Assembly (NCBI GenBank): GCA_964615585.1 | Contig: CAZTNS010000103.1 | Location: 1 to 11,782, forward strand | DNA: 11,782 nucleotides | From: JAQIBY01 sp964615585 | GTDB taxonomy: Bacteria; Bacteroidota; Bacteroidia; Bacteroidales; ML635J-15 | Reading direction: 5' to 3' | In this document: one piece after another, positions 1 through 6,580 of the stretch | How positions within the stretch are numbered: the stretch's first letter is position 1 | How the letters are laid out: every line of letters begins with the position of its first letter | Position numbers and translations under genes: made by a program | Notes under the pieces: generated by a model | Told to the model about the DNA's origin: nothing | Database searches by the model: none | The model's input: only the letters and a program-made list of their open reading frames with translations

Positions 1-90
1 GCGCCTCTGTATTGTATTGGTTATGTGCCCTTAATCTTGTCCCATCCATTTCGTTATTGGTTCTACTGCAATTTCCGTGGAATATTTTAC

Positions 91-145
91 CAATTGCATA
101 TCAAAATGATTAATCGAGACGTTTTAAAATTATTATATGCAATTG
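91..145. repeat. 11-bp perfect inverted repeat with 33-nt spacer
   Basis: CAATTGCATAT at 91-101 is repeated in exact reverse complement as ATATGCAATTG at 135-145, separated by 33 nt. The arms extend to 12 matches out of 13 if 89-90 and 146-147 are included. The spacing is too wide for a tight terminator hairpin, and there is no T-run after the second arm. It could be an operator pair, the stem of a structured RNA, or the end of a small mobile repeat. The arms are AT-rich, so function is uncertain. Confidence 0.55.
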
Positions 146-161
146 TTAGATTATTGTGTAA

Positions 162-276
162 AGGCTGTAAGCCTGAGATATCGGAACTTGGGACATCGTC
201 CCAAGTGGTGAAGTCTTAGCTATATCAAGCAGGCTGTAAGCCTGGGATAATTTTTTTATCTAAGGCTTTCAGCCTT
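162..276. repeat. REP-like hairpin cluster (GGCTGTAAGCC family)
   Basis: Two near-identical direct copies, at 162-180 and 231-249, match at 18 of 19 positions. Each contains the palindrome AGGCT-GTA-AGCCT. A third, related element in the opposite sense, AAGGCT-TTC-AGCCTT, lies at 262-276. Between copies one and two is an unrelated perfect hairpin at 186-206. All four hairpins have 3-nt loops and stems of 5 to 9 bp. The head-to-tail plus inverted layout resembles bacterial interspersed mosaic (REP/BIME) elements. No REP-associated transposase is present in the window. Confidence 0.6.
186..206. repeat. 9-bp palindromic hairpin
   Basis: ACTTGGGAC and GTCCCAAGT form a perfect 9-bp stem around the loop ATC. 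It is not followed by a T-run on either strand, so it does not look like an intrinsic terminator. It sits between two direct copies of the GGCTGTAAGCC repeat and probably belongs to the same repeat cluster. Confidence 0.6.
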
Positions 277-324
277 TATTCCAAATCAAACTTTCTTTTG
301 TTCTGATTTTGGCTGGCTGTTAAT

Positions 325-362
325 TTCATCATTCAATATTCCGTGTTCAGTATTCATTATCC
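325..362. repeat. Degenerate tandem repeat, ATTCAnTATTCCGT-like unit
   Basis: The sequence reads as two imperfect units of about 18 to 21 nt: ATTCAATATTCCGT (331-344) and ATTCATTATCCGT (352-364), each preceded by a TTCA. It is low-complexity and AT-rich. Only two units are visible, so this is a weak call. Confidence 0.3.
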
Positions 363-435
363 GTCTCCGCTGAGTTACGCCGGACAAGTTTTCTTTTTTG
401 GTTCTGGCTATGCCAGGTTAGGGCTTAACATGACA

Positions 436-1602
436 CTATGTATCGGCAGATGGATTTTTTTTTGCCTTTTTACTCCCGGTGTACAATTGATACTGATGCA
501 ACCGGCATTCCATAGGACCGTTAAAAAATTTTGTCTTGGTTGAAGGTTTTAACCCCAGATGTTTTAATGCCGGGATGTTACCACTAAATACCCAGGCCTC
601 CCATCCCTGATAATGTTGCTTCAGATGATCACCGATTTTATTATAAAAATCAGTGATGTTTTTATCGTGTTCAAGTCTTTCTCCATATGGGGGATTCATG
701 ATGAGCAGACCGCCTTCTGCTTTGGGATAGGACTGGAAAAAATCCATGTTTTTAATGTGCATATATTGCTCCACACCGGCACGTTCAGCATTGCGCAAAC
801 ATACATTGGTTGCCTTCATATCAAGGTCGGATGCAATTATTTCTGACTGGGGTGGCTGTTTGCTTTTGACCGCCATGGTTTTAATGTCTTTCCACAATTC
901 AGGGTCAAAATCATTCCAGTGTTCAAAACTGAATTTTCTTTTAAGCCCGGGAGCTATGTTGGCAGCAGCCATGGCTGCTTCAATGGCCAATGTGCCAGAA
1001 CCGGACATGGGATCATGAATGACAGGGTGGTTTTGCATTCCGGCATACAGGACCAATCCAGCTGCCAGCACTTCGTTCAAAGGGGCTTCTGTTTGTTCTG
1101 TCCTGTAACCGCGTTTATTCAGATTTTGTCCGGAACTGTTCAGTGAAATACTGCATTGTTTATCAATGATGTGCAGGTTGATGCGTATGTCCGGATTATT
1201 TTTATCAACGGAGGGACGTGTGCCATGCTTGCTCCTGAAATAATCCACAATGGCATCTTTTAGACGCAATGCAGCAAATTGCGAGTGTGGAAAATTATCG
1301 CCAAAACTCACACAATCAATGAGGATGGTTTTGTTTGCCCGAAAATAAAGATCCCACTCAATACGTTTGGCTCTTCGATATAACCTGTCGGGATCATGGG
1401 CGTAAAATTTCTCAATGGGTTTAAGAATGCTCATTGCTGTTCTCAAATGAAGATTGGCCTTATACAGCATGGCTTTATCACCCACAAACTCAACAGCACG
1501 GTTTTTAATTTGAATGTTATTTGTTCCCAGTTGTTTTAATTCTTCAGCCAGAATTTGTTCGATTCCAAAAAGTGTTTTGGCAAGCAGTGTGTATCGTTGC
1601 AT
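436..1602 (-). CDS. rlmL: THUMP-domain class I SAM-dependent RNA methyltransferase (RlmL N-terminal-module/YpsC family)
   Basis: The 388-residue cytoplasmic enzyme is predicted to methylate 23S rRNA at a guanine N2, by analogy with the N-terminal module of E. coli RlmL (m2G2445). A ferredoxin-like plus THUMP module occupies about residues 1-155. The Rossmann methyltransferase follows: SAM-binding motif I DPMSGSGT at 197-204, an acidic motif ASDLD at 257-261, and the catalytic NPPYGERL at 303-310, typical of amino-group (N2-guanine) methyltransferases. The family hallmark SSGQNLNKRGYR spans 156-167. The length matches stand-alone homologues; E. coli RlmL carries an extra C-terminal RlmK domain that is absent here. 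The ATG at 1602 is preceded by a Bacteroidota-type -7 element. The gene is monocistronic in this window and divergent from the secreted-protein gene. The enzyme class is clear; the exact target nucleotide is inferred. Confidence 0.9.
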   Translation of the reverse strand: MQRYTLLAKTLFGIEQILAEELKQLGTNNIQIKNRAVEFVGDKAMLYKANLHLRTAMSILKPIEKFYAHDPDRLYRRAKRIEWDLYFRANKTILIDCVSFGDNFPHSQFAALRLKDAIVDYFRSKHGTRPSVDKNNPDIRINLHIIDKQCSISLNSSGQNLNKRGYRTEQTEAPLNEVLAAGLVLYAGMQNHPVIHDPMSGSGTLAIEAAMAAANIAPGLKRKFSFEHWNDFDPELWKDIKTMAVKSKQPPQSEIIASDLDMKATNVCLRNAERAGVEQYMHIKNMDFFQSYPKAEGGLLIMNPPYGERLEHDKNITDFYNKIGDHLKQHYQGWEAWVFSGNIPALKHLGLKPSTKTKFFNGPMECRLHQYQLYTGSKKAKKNPSADT

Positions 1603-1624
1603 ACAGTATTTATAAATTACTGAG

Positions 1625-1632
1625 CAAAAGTA
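1625..1632 (-). promoter_or_regulatory. Putative -7 promoter element of the methyltransferase gene
   Basis: On the minus strand this reads TACTTTTG, an exact match to the Bacteroidota -7 consensus TAnnTTTG. It lies 22 nt upstream of the ATG at 1602, giving a short leader, as is usual in this phylum. I see no convincing -33 TTTG at the standard spacing; the corresponding stretch reads only TTTC. Confidence 0.5.
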
Positions 1633-1644
1633 ATGAATATTTTA

Positions 1645-1652
1645 TACCTTTG
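1645..1652 (+). promoter_or_regulatory. Putative -7 promoter element facing the FN3/CHU_C gene
   Basis: TACCTTTG fits TAnnTTTG on the plus strand. It is about 220 nt upstream of the preferred start codon at 1871, implying a long leader that would contain the hairpin at 1735-1774. A weaker near-match, TTACTTTG at 1817-1824, is closer to the gene and lies after the hairpin. Either or both could be used. No clear -33 element is visible for either. Confidence 0.3.
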
Positions 1653-1734
1653 AAAACGGTTACAGTTGTTGATATATGGAGAAAAAGAACCATGTAATGT
1701 GTTAAAAAATATCCGGAAAGGAATTTTTACGCAT

Positions 1735-1774
1735 AAAAAAACGTTAATTACAGGCAGCCTTTAACGATTTTTTT
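1735..1774. terminator. Terminator-like hairpin in the leader of the FN3/CHU_C gene
   Basis: CGTTAA (1742-1747) pairs with TTAACG (1761-1766) around a 13-nt loop. The stem is flanked by seven A's (1735-1741) and seven T's (1768-1774), so it has intrinsic-terminator geometry on both strands. No gene ends here on either strand, because the neighbours diverge. It may instead act as a leader attenuator or insulate the two divergent promoters. The stem is AT-rich and short, so strength is uncertain. Confidence 0.35.
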
Positions 1775-1870
1775 CATCTTAACAATAAAGTAATGTCTTT
1801 TTACGGATAAAATACTTTACTTTGTATGTAGATGTTAATTAGCCTGCAAATTGATTCTGCCGGCATAAAA

Positions 1871-3424
1871 ATGAACAAATTTAAGACAATGCATTTATTG
1901 AATTCACATATCATTAAAATACACTTGTTGGTTATCGCAGGTTGTTTTATGGCATCTCAAGCTTATACGCAGCTTGATATCCCGGACGCCCCTGTGTTTA
2001 AATCGGCCAGTGTTGTCCCCGGCAGTGACCCTGCTGAAGTTAATCTGACATGGCTTCCCAGTGATTCCCTTGATGTGGATTCTTACATTATCTATAAAGT
2101 CAATACGGGCATTACACAAGCTTACGATACAGTTTGGGGACGTCTAACGACCTCATATACAGACGATGTTACCATGGCCTCAGATGAACCAGTGACCTAC
2201 CGTCTGGCAGCAAGGGATTCACTTGAAAACCTAAGCAAACTCACGGACCCGCACAGCACGATGCATGTTGTTCCCGATTATGAAATATGTGATTTGGAAA
2301 TACAACTTGAATGGACAGATTATATTGGCTGGAATAACATTGATCATTATGATGTGTATCGTAACACAACCGGAGGTAGTTTTGACCGTATTAAAACAGT
2401 CAATGGAAACACATCAGAATACGTGGATAAAACTTTACAAGCTTTTGTAAACTATTGTTACTACATTGAAGCTGTCAGGTCAGATGGTACCGCTGCCAAA
2501 TCTAACGAAGTCTGTGTTTATACCAGCTCTTACGTCCCTCCGGCATGGATCAATGCTGATTATGCCAGTGTGGAAGGAGATAGCATTGAACTGAGATTTA
2601 CAGTTGATACTTCAGGAGAGGTCAACAGCTATAAAATTTTACGAGCCACTGACAGTGCTGATGTATTTACTGCGATTCAAACAATTGAAAATGACAATCA
2701 GTCAAAAATATATTACATAGATACAGATGTTGAGCCATCAAAGAATAAATATTATTATAAATTAAGATCAATTGATCCCTGTGAAAATGTTTCAAAGGAA
2801 TCAAATATTTCAAGCAACCTGATGGTAACCGTCGAATCTGACAGAATGCTGGATCATCATATTGCATGGGACGAATATGAGACATACCGCGGTGGTGTGC
2901 TTGAATACAAAGTATATCGTCATTTTGGATATGATGCGCCGGTGTCTGTTGCATCAATGGATGCAGATGTTTTTACACATTCAAATAACATTTCTGATTA
3001 TGTCAAGAAAAAACATAAACTGAATAAAACGGTACCACATCAATATTGTTATTATGTGGCTGCTGTAGAGGATTCTTCTGAAAACCCACTGAACATCCAG
3101 GGTGTGTCAAAATCAAATGAAGTTTGTGTATCACACCGGCCACTGTTTTTTATTCCCAACACCTTTTATCCGAATTCCTACGAAGAGATAAACCGCTGTT
3201 TTAAACCCATGGTATCTTTTGCCAGGGAAGACGGATATAAATTTGTGGTTTATGATCGATGGGGGATTGAAATTTTCAGTACAAAGGAGCCATATGAAGC
3301 CTGGGATGGAAGTACAGAAAACAGAAAAGCACCACCAGGCAAATATGTTTATTACGTCCGTTTTCTTGATCATGAAGGTAAAGAATTTGTAAGATCGGGT
3401 GTTTTTTTGCTTTATAATGAATAA
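1871..3424 (+). CDS. Secreted FN3-repeat protein with gliding-motility-type (T9SS type B, CHU_C) C-terminal domain
   Basis: The 517-residue protein is predicted to be exported and delivered to the cell surface by the type IX secretion system. An N-terminal signal segment (hydrophobic core about 14-28, possible cleavage after ASQA near residue 31) is followed by four fibronectin-III-like beta-sandwich units at about 38-130, 137-217, 225-320 and 327-422. The CHU_C/TIGR04131-type domain spans about 426-517, with IPNTFYPNS, YDRWGIEIF and WDG motifs and a PPGKYVYYV strand. I chose ATG 1871 because it gives a normal signal peptide and directly follows an A-rich stretch; an in-frame ATG at 1832 would add 13 residues and abut a possible -7 element. 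IAGC at 22-25 also fits a lipobox, so a lipoprotein is a less likely alternative. There is no catalytic domain; an adhesion or scaffold role is inferred. It ends 39 nt before the RelA/SpoT gene, which has its own promoter. Confidence 0.8.
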   Translation: MNKFKTMHLLNSHIIKIHLLVIAGCFMASQAYTQLDIPDAPVFKSASVVPGSDPAEVNLTWLPSDSLDVDSYIIYKVNTGITQAYDTVWGRLTTSYTDDVTMASDEPVTYRLAARDSLENLSKLTDPHSTMHVVPDYEICDLEIQLEWTDYIGWNNIDHYDVYRNTTGGSFDRIKTVNGNTSEYVDKTLQAFVNYCYYIEAVRSDGTAAKSNEVCVYTSSYVPPAWINADYASVEGDSIELRFTVDTSGEVNSYKILRATDSADVFTAIQTIENDNQSKIYYIDTDVEPSKNKYYYKLRSIDPCENVSKESNISSNLMVTVESDRMLDHHIAWDEYETYRGGVLEYKVYRHFGYDAPVSVASMDADVFTHSNNISDYVKKKHKLNKTVPHQYCYYVAAVEDSSENPLNIQGVSKSNEVCVSHRPLFFIPNTFYPNSYEEINRCFKPMVSFAREDGYKFVVYDRWGIEIFSTKEPYEAWDGSTENRKAPPGKYVYYVRFLDHEGKEFVRSGVFLLYNE

Positions 3425-3432
3425 AACTAAGT

Positions 3433-3440
3433 TATCTTTG
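3433..3440 (+). promoter_or_regulatory. Putative promoter of the RelA/SpoT gene
   Basis: TATCTTTG is an exact TAnnTTTG match, 23 nt before the ATG at 3464. A TTTG at 3406-3409, inside the end of the upstream coding region, could be the -33 element with a 23-nt spacer, at the long end of the usual range. The position between two co-directional genes suggests independent transcription of the rel unit. Confidence 0.55.
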
Positions 3441-3463
3441 CATGATATGGGAGTGAATGCTTT

Positions 3464-5695
3464 ATGAGTAAATTGAATGCAAAAGAGCAAGAATTGATTG
3501 CACAACAGTTTGATCAAATCATAAACCTTTGTGTCAGATGCAAAACAAAAAAAGATAAAGATTTGATTCATAAGGCATTTGACCTGGCTGTAAAAGCACA
3601 TGCCAACATGCGCCGAAAATCTGGCGAGCCTTTTGTGCTGCATCCCATTGCTGTGGCTAAAATTGTTGCAGGGGAAATGGAACTGGGCGTAAAGTCTGTG
3701 ATTTGTGCCCTTTTGCATGATGTGGTGGAAGATACGGATTATACCCTGCAGGATATTGATGATTTGTTTGGCCGGACAGTGGCCAATATCATTGACGGAC
3801 TGACCAAAATTTCCCATGTGCTGGACAAAGATTCATCACTGCAGGCTGAGAATTTCCGTAAAATGCTGCTTACCTTATCCGAAGATATCAGGGTAATATT
3901 TATCAAGCTGGCTGACAGGCTACATAACATGCGGACATTGGATTCCATGCCCGAGTATAAGCAGATAAAAATAGCAGGTGAGACTCTCTATCTGTATGCT
4001 CCCCTGGCACATAGACTGGGGCTGTATAATATCAAAACCGAACTCGAAGACCTTGCTTTGAAATATGAGCATCCCCTGATTTATAAATCTGTTCTGGAAA
4101 AAGTCAAAGAAAGTGAAGGAAAACGCAATGAATACATTGAAAAATTTATTGCCCCCCTGGAGCGCAAATTGAAAGACCATAATTTTGAATGTTCCATCAC
4201 AGGGCGTCCCAAAAGCATTTTCAGCATTTACAATAAGATGGAAAAAAAGGATGTGCCTTTCGAAGAGATATACGACATCTTTGCCATCAGGGTTGTATTT
4301 AAGCCCAAGCCACACATGCCGGAAAAAGCACAGTGCTGGAACATTTATTCGCTGATCACAGATATTTATAAACCCAATCCCGACAGGCTGCGCGACTGGA
4401 TAAGCACGCCGAAAGCCAATGGATACGAAGCATTGCATACCACCGTGATGGGGCCGGAAGGCAGATGGGTGGAAGTACAGATAAGGTCGGAAAGGATGAA
4501 TGACATTGCAGAAAGGGGATACGCTGCCCATTATAAATACAAAAACGATGCAGATGATGAAACCCAGCTGGACAAATGGTTGCAACGCATTCGCAGCCAC
4601 CTGGAAGAACCCAGTTCCGATGCACTGGATTTTTTGGATGAATTTAAACTGAACCTTTTTTCTTCAGAGATTTATGTGTTTACCCCCAAGGGGGAATTGA
4701 AACGCCTGCCAAAAGGCTCTACAGCCCTGGACTTTGCCTTTGATATCCACACGGAAATCGGTATCCTTGCCATTGGAGCAAAAGTAAATCATAAACTGGT
4801 GCCGTTAAGTCAGAAGTTGCGTTCGGGCGACCAGGTGGAAATCCTGACATCCAACAAACAAACACCAAAATCAGAATGGCTGGATTTTGTCATCACAGGA
4901 AAGGCCAAATCAAAAATCAGATCGTCCTTAAAAGAAACACGCCGCGAATACATCAATAAAGGGCAGCAGCAATTTTTGCAGACCATCAGAAAATTGAACT
5001 ATCCGCTCGATTACGCATCTTTCAAAAAGCTACGTGACCGGCTTGATTTACATAACAAAGAAGAATTTTATCGCCGCATAGGTTCCGGACTTATAAAATC
5101 CGGTGACATTGAAAAAAACCTGCCCGGAAAACGCAGAAGCACCTGGGGAAAATACTGGCGTTTGCAATTTGGAAAATCAGGTTCAAAGGATAAAGATACG
5201 GGAGAAAAAAAAGAGGCCAAAAAAGGAAAGAAGATTGTTATTGAAGACAATGAGACTGAACAAAATTATCGCCTTTCCACTTGTTGTAACCCCATACCCG
5301 GTGATGAAGTAGTTGGGTTTTTGAACGCCGAAAATGTGGTGATGATCCACAAAAAAAACTGCCCCAATGCCATTGATCTGATGGCAACCTTTGGAGATCG
5401 CATTGTAGAAGTTGACTGGAAAGTTCAAAAGCTGCTAAGCTTCCGCGCCAAAATTTACATGGAAGGTATAGATGATATTGGTATTTTACACCGTATTACG
5501 CAAGTTGTCTCAACAGAAGCTGATGTAAATATGAAATCTGTAAATTTCAATACAACCGATGGCATTTTTAAAGGGGTTATTGATTTGTTTGTGCACAACA
5601 CAAAAGACCTGGATGATGTTATCGGCCGGCTGCGTAAAGTAAAAGGCTTGAAAAAAATATATCGTAAACAGGATGGCACAAAAGATCAATCATGA
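3464..5695 (+). CDS. rel: Bifunctional (p)ppGpp synthetase/hydrolase, RelA/SpoT (Rel) family
   Basis: The 743-residue protein makes and degrades the stringent-response alarmone (p)ppGpp in the cytoplasm, normally in contact with the ribosome. All modules are present in order. The HD hydrolase has H60, the HD pair H85-D86 with EDT following, and D151-R-L-H-N155, so hydrolysis should be intact. The synthetase domain (about 245-350) has GRPKSIFSIYNKM, D271 and EVQIR at 337-341. The TGS domain is at about 401-463, a Cys-containing zinc-finger-like region includes C607, C608 and C633, and an ACT domain covers about 661-735. The charge motif that separates bifunctional enzymes (RxKD) from synthetase-only RelA (ExDD) reads RLRD at 308-311, which fits the bifunctional class. 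Length is typical. The stop overlaps the next gene's start (ATGA), so the two are probably co-translated. Family assignment is secure; relA versus spoT naming is arbitrary here. Confidence 0.95.
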   Translation: MSKLNAKEQELIAQQFDQIINLCVRCKTKKDKDLIHKAFDLAVKAHANMRRKSGEPFVLHPIAVAKIVAGEMELGVKSVICALLHDVVEDTDYTLQDIDDLFGRTVANIIDGLTKISHVLDKDSSLQAENFRKMLLTLSEDIRVIFIKLADRLHNMRTLDSMPEYKQIKIAGETLYLYAPLAHRLGLYNIKTELEDLALKYEHPLIYKSVLEKVKESEGKRNEYIEKFIAPLERKLKDHNFECSITGRPKSIFSIYNKMEKKDVPFEEIYDIFAIRVVFKPKPHMPEKAQCWNIYSLITDIYKPNPDRLRDWISTPKANGYEALHTTVMGPEGRWVEVQIRSERMNDIAERGYAAHYKYKNDADDETQLDKWLQRIRSHLEEPSSDALDFLDEFKLNLFSSEIYVFTPKGELKRLPKGSTALDFAFDIHTEIGILAIGAKVNHKLVPLSQKLRSGDQVEILTSNKQTPKSEWLDFVITGKAKSKIRSSLKETRREYINKGQQQFLQTIRKLNYPLDYASFKKLRDRLDLHNKEEFYRRIGSGLIKSGDIEKNLPGKRRSTWGKYWRLQFGKSGSKDKDTGEKKEAKKGKKIVIEDNETEQNYRLSTCCNPIPGDEVVGFLNAENVVMIHKKNCPNAIDLMATFGDRIVEVDWKVQKLLSFRAKIYMEGIDDIGILHRITQVVSTEADVNMKSVNFNTTDGIFKGVIDLFVHNTKDLDDVIGRLRKVKGLKKIYRKQDGTKDQS

Positions 5696-6576
5696 ATGAT
5701 TCAAAATTAAAAGCACTGATAAACTTACTTGATGATCCGGATGAAAAGGTATATTCCAGTGTTCACGATAAAATCATGAACGCAGGCAACGATGTCATTC
5801 CTCTTCTCGAAGCACGTTATGGCCTTGATAATAATCCCTTGATAAACAACCGCATTGAACAGCTCATGGAAAATTTGCGTAACCGCAGTTTTAATCAAGG
5901 TTTTAAACGGTACTGGGAACATGAACAAAAAGATAGTTTGTTGCAAGGCCTGTACTATATCAATAGCTTATATTACCCTGATACTTCACTTGAAGAGTTT
6001 AAGGAGAAGTTTGATAAGGTCAAAAATAAGATATGGATAGAATTAAGTGAAAACCTTACCGGCTTTGAAGCCATAAAAATCATCAATAAAAATGTATTCA
6101 TTCTGTTTGGATTCGGGGTGTTGACTGACGGAGATATAAAAGAAAAATCGGCTCATTTTCCGGAATACTTATTTATAAACAAAAAGGTCAGCCCTTATCC
6201 TTTTGTGGGAATGTATTGCCTTCTTGCCAACAGCGTGGATTTACCGGTGTATCCTGTTTATTTACCCGGGTTGATACTGATGGCATACCACAACAAAGAG
6301 GTGGCTCGTGTGGCTTATGGCGATGCATCAACGGGCGTGTTGTTTTACATCAACCCTTATGATTCCGGTAGTTTTCTGGGACGCAAAGCCCTTGATTACG
6401 TTGTCAAACAGCGCAACATCGAAACAAAAGAAGCGCATTTCCGTACCATCGACAACAAAACTTTTATTCATAAATACCTCCGGTATTTGTGGGATATGAA
6501 TGTGTTTTCCCCGGATAATCCTTCTTTTAACAAACTTGAATCCATGTTGTTGACAATCAGAGGAGAAAAAGAATAA
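5692..6576 (+). CDS. SirB1-like transglutaminase-fold protein (Transglut_core2-type) with HEAT-like N-terminus
   Basis: The 294-residue protein is predicted to be cytoplasmic, with no signal peptide or membrane segment. Residues 1-65 look like a short helical HEAT-type repeat (LLDDPDEKVY, then a second helix beginning NAGNDVIPLLE). Residues about 95-240 resemble the SirB1/YchA family. There, a 'GNP..L..LY..LA..LGLPV.GV..PGHF' pattern is echoed by SPYPFVGMYCLLANSVDLPV (167-186) and YLPGLIL (190-196), and the later DPF..G motif by NPYDSG (221-226). The usual PGHF histidine is replaced by leucine (PGLI, 192-195), so a catalytic role is doubtful. Function is unknown. It overlaps the rel stop codon by 4 nt, so it is probably expressed with the stringent-response enzyme. 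Its stop is only 4 nt from the end of the convergent ccsA gene. The fold assignment is from pattern recognition only. Confidence 0.7.
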   Translation: MNDSKLKALINLLDDPDEKVYSSVHDKIMNAGNDVIPLLEARYGLDNNPLINNRIEQLMENLRNRSFNQGFKRYWEHEQKDSLLQGLYYINSLYYPDTSLEEFKEKFDKVKNKIWIELSENLTGFEAIKIINKNVFILFGFGVLTDGDIKEKSAHFPEYLFINKKVSPYPFVGMYCLLANSVDLPVYPVYLPGLILMAYHNKEVARVAYGDASTGVLFYINPYDSGSFLGRKALDYVVKQRNIETKEAHFRTIDNKTFIHKYLRYLWDMNVFSPDNPSFNKLESMLLTIRGEKE

Positions 6577-6580
6577 ACCA

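Larger units (their letters stand above)
1..435. other. Repeat-bearing intergenic region without a convincing gene
   Basis: No reading frame here looks like a real protein. The only open stretches (about 65 codons, one beginning with GTG) run straight through palindromic repeats and have no recognisable domain. The region holds an 11-bp inverted repeat (91-145), a cluster of short REP-like hairpins (162-276) and a degenerate AT-rich tandem repeat (about 325-362). It lies downstream of the minus-strand methyltransferase gene that ends at 436. I see no classical intrinsic terminator for that gene: the small hairpin at 404-416 is followed, on the minus strand, by an A-rich rather than a T-rich run. 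Confidence 0.6.

Noticed and set aside
18..30. GGTTATGTGCCC resembling the end of an integron attC-like site at the left edge
   Set aside because: Only a few bases match what I recall, the partner arm would be outside the window, and no cassette gene is visible here.
25..219. 64-codon plus-strand open frame at the left edge
   Set aside because: Its start is GTG and it runs through the inverted repeat and REP-like hairpins; no homology pattern is visible.
404..416. Possible terminator for the methyltransferase gene (CTGGC/GCCAG hairpin)
   Set aside because: The stem is only 5 bp, and on the minus strand it is followed by an A-rich run, not T's.
1832..1870. 13-residue N-terminal extension of the FN3/CHU_C protein
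   Set aside because: The start would lie 8 nt after a possible -7 element, and the extension would disturb a normal signal peptide; ATG 1871 is more plausible, though 1832 is not excluded.
3131..3817. 228-codon minus-strand open frame antisense to the FN3/CHU_C and rel genes
   Set aside because: It spans two well-supported plus-strand genes and their promoter, and its translation (rich in Cys, His and Phe) resembles no family I know; a shadow frame.
3920..4600. 226-codon minus-strand open frame antisense to rel
   Set aside because: Entirely inside the conserved RelA/SpoT coding sequence, with no domain of its own; a shadow frame.
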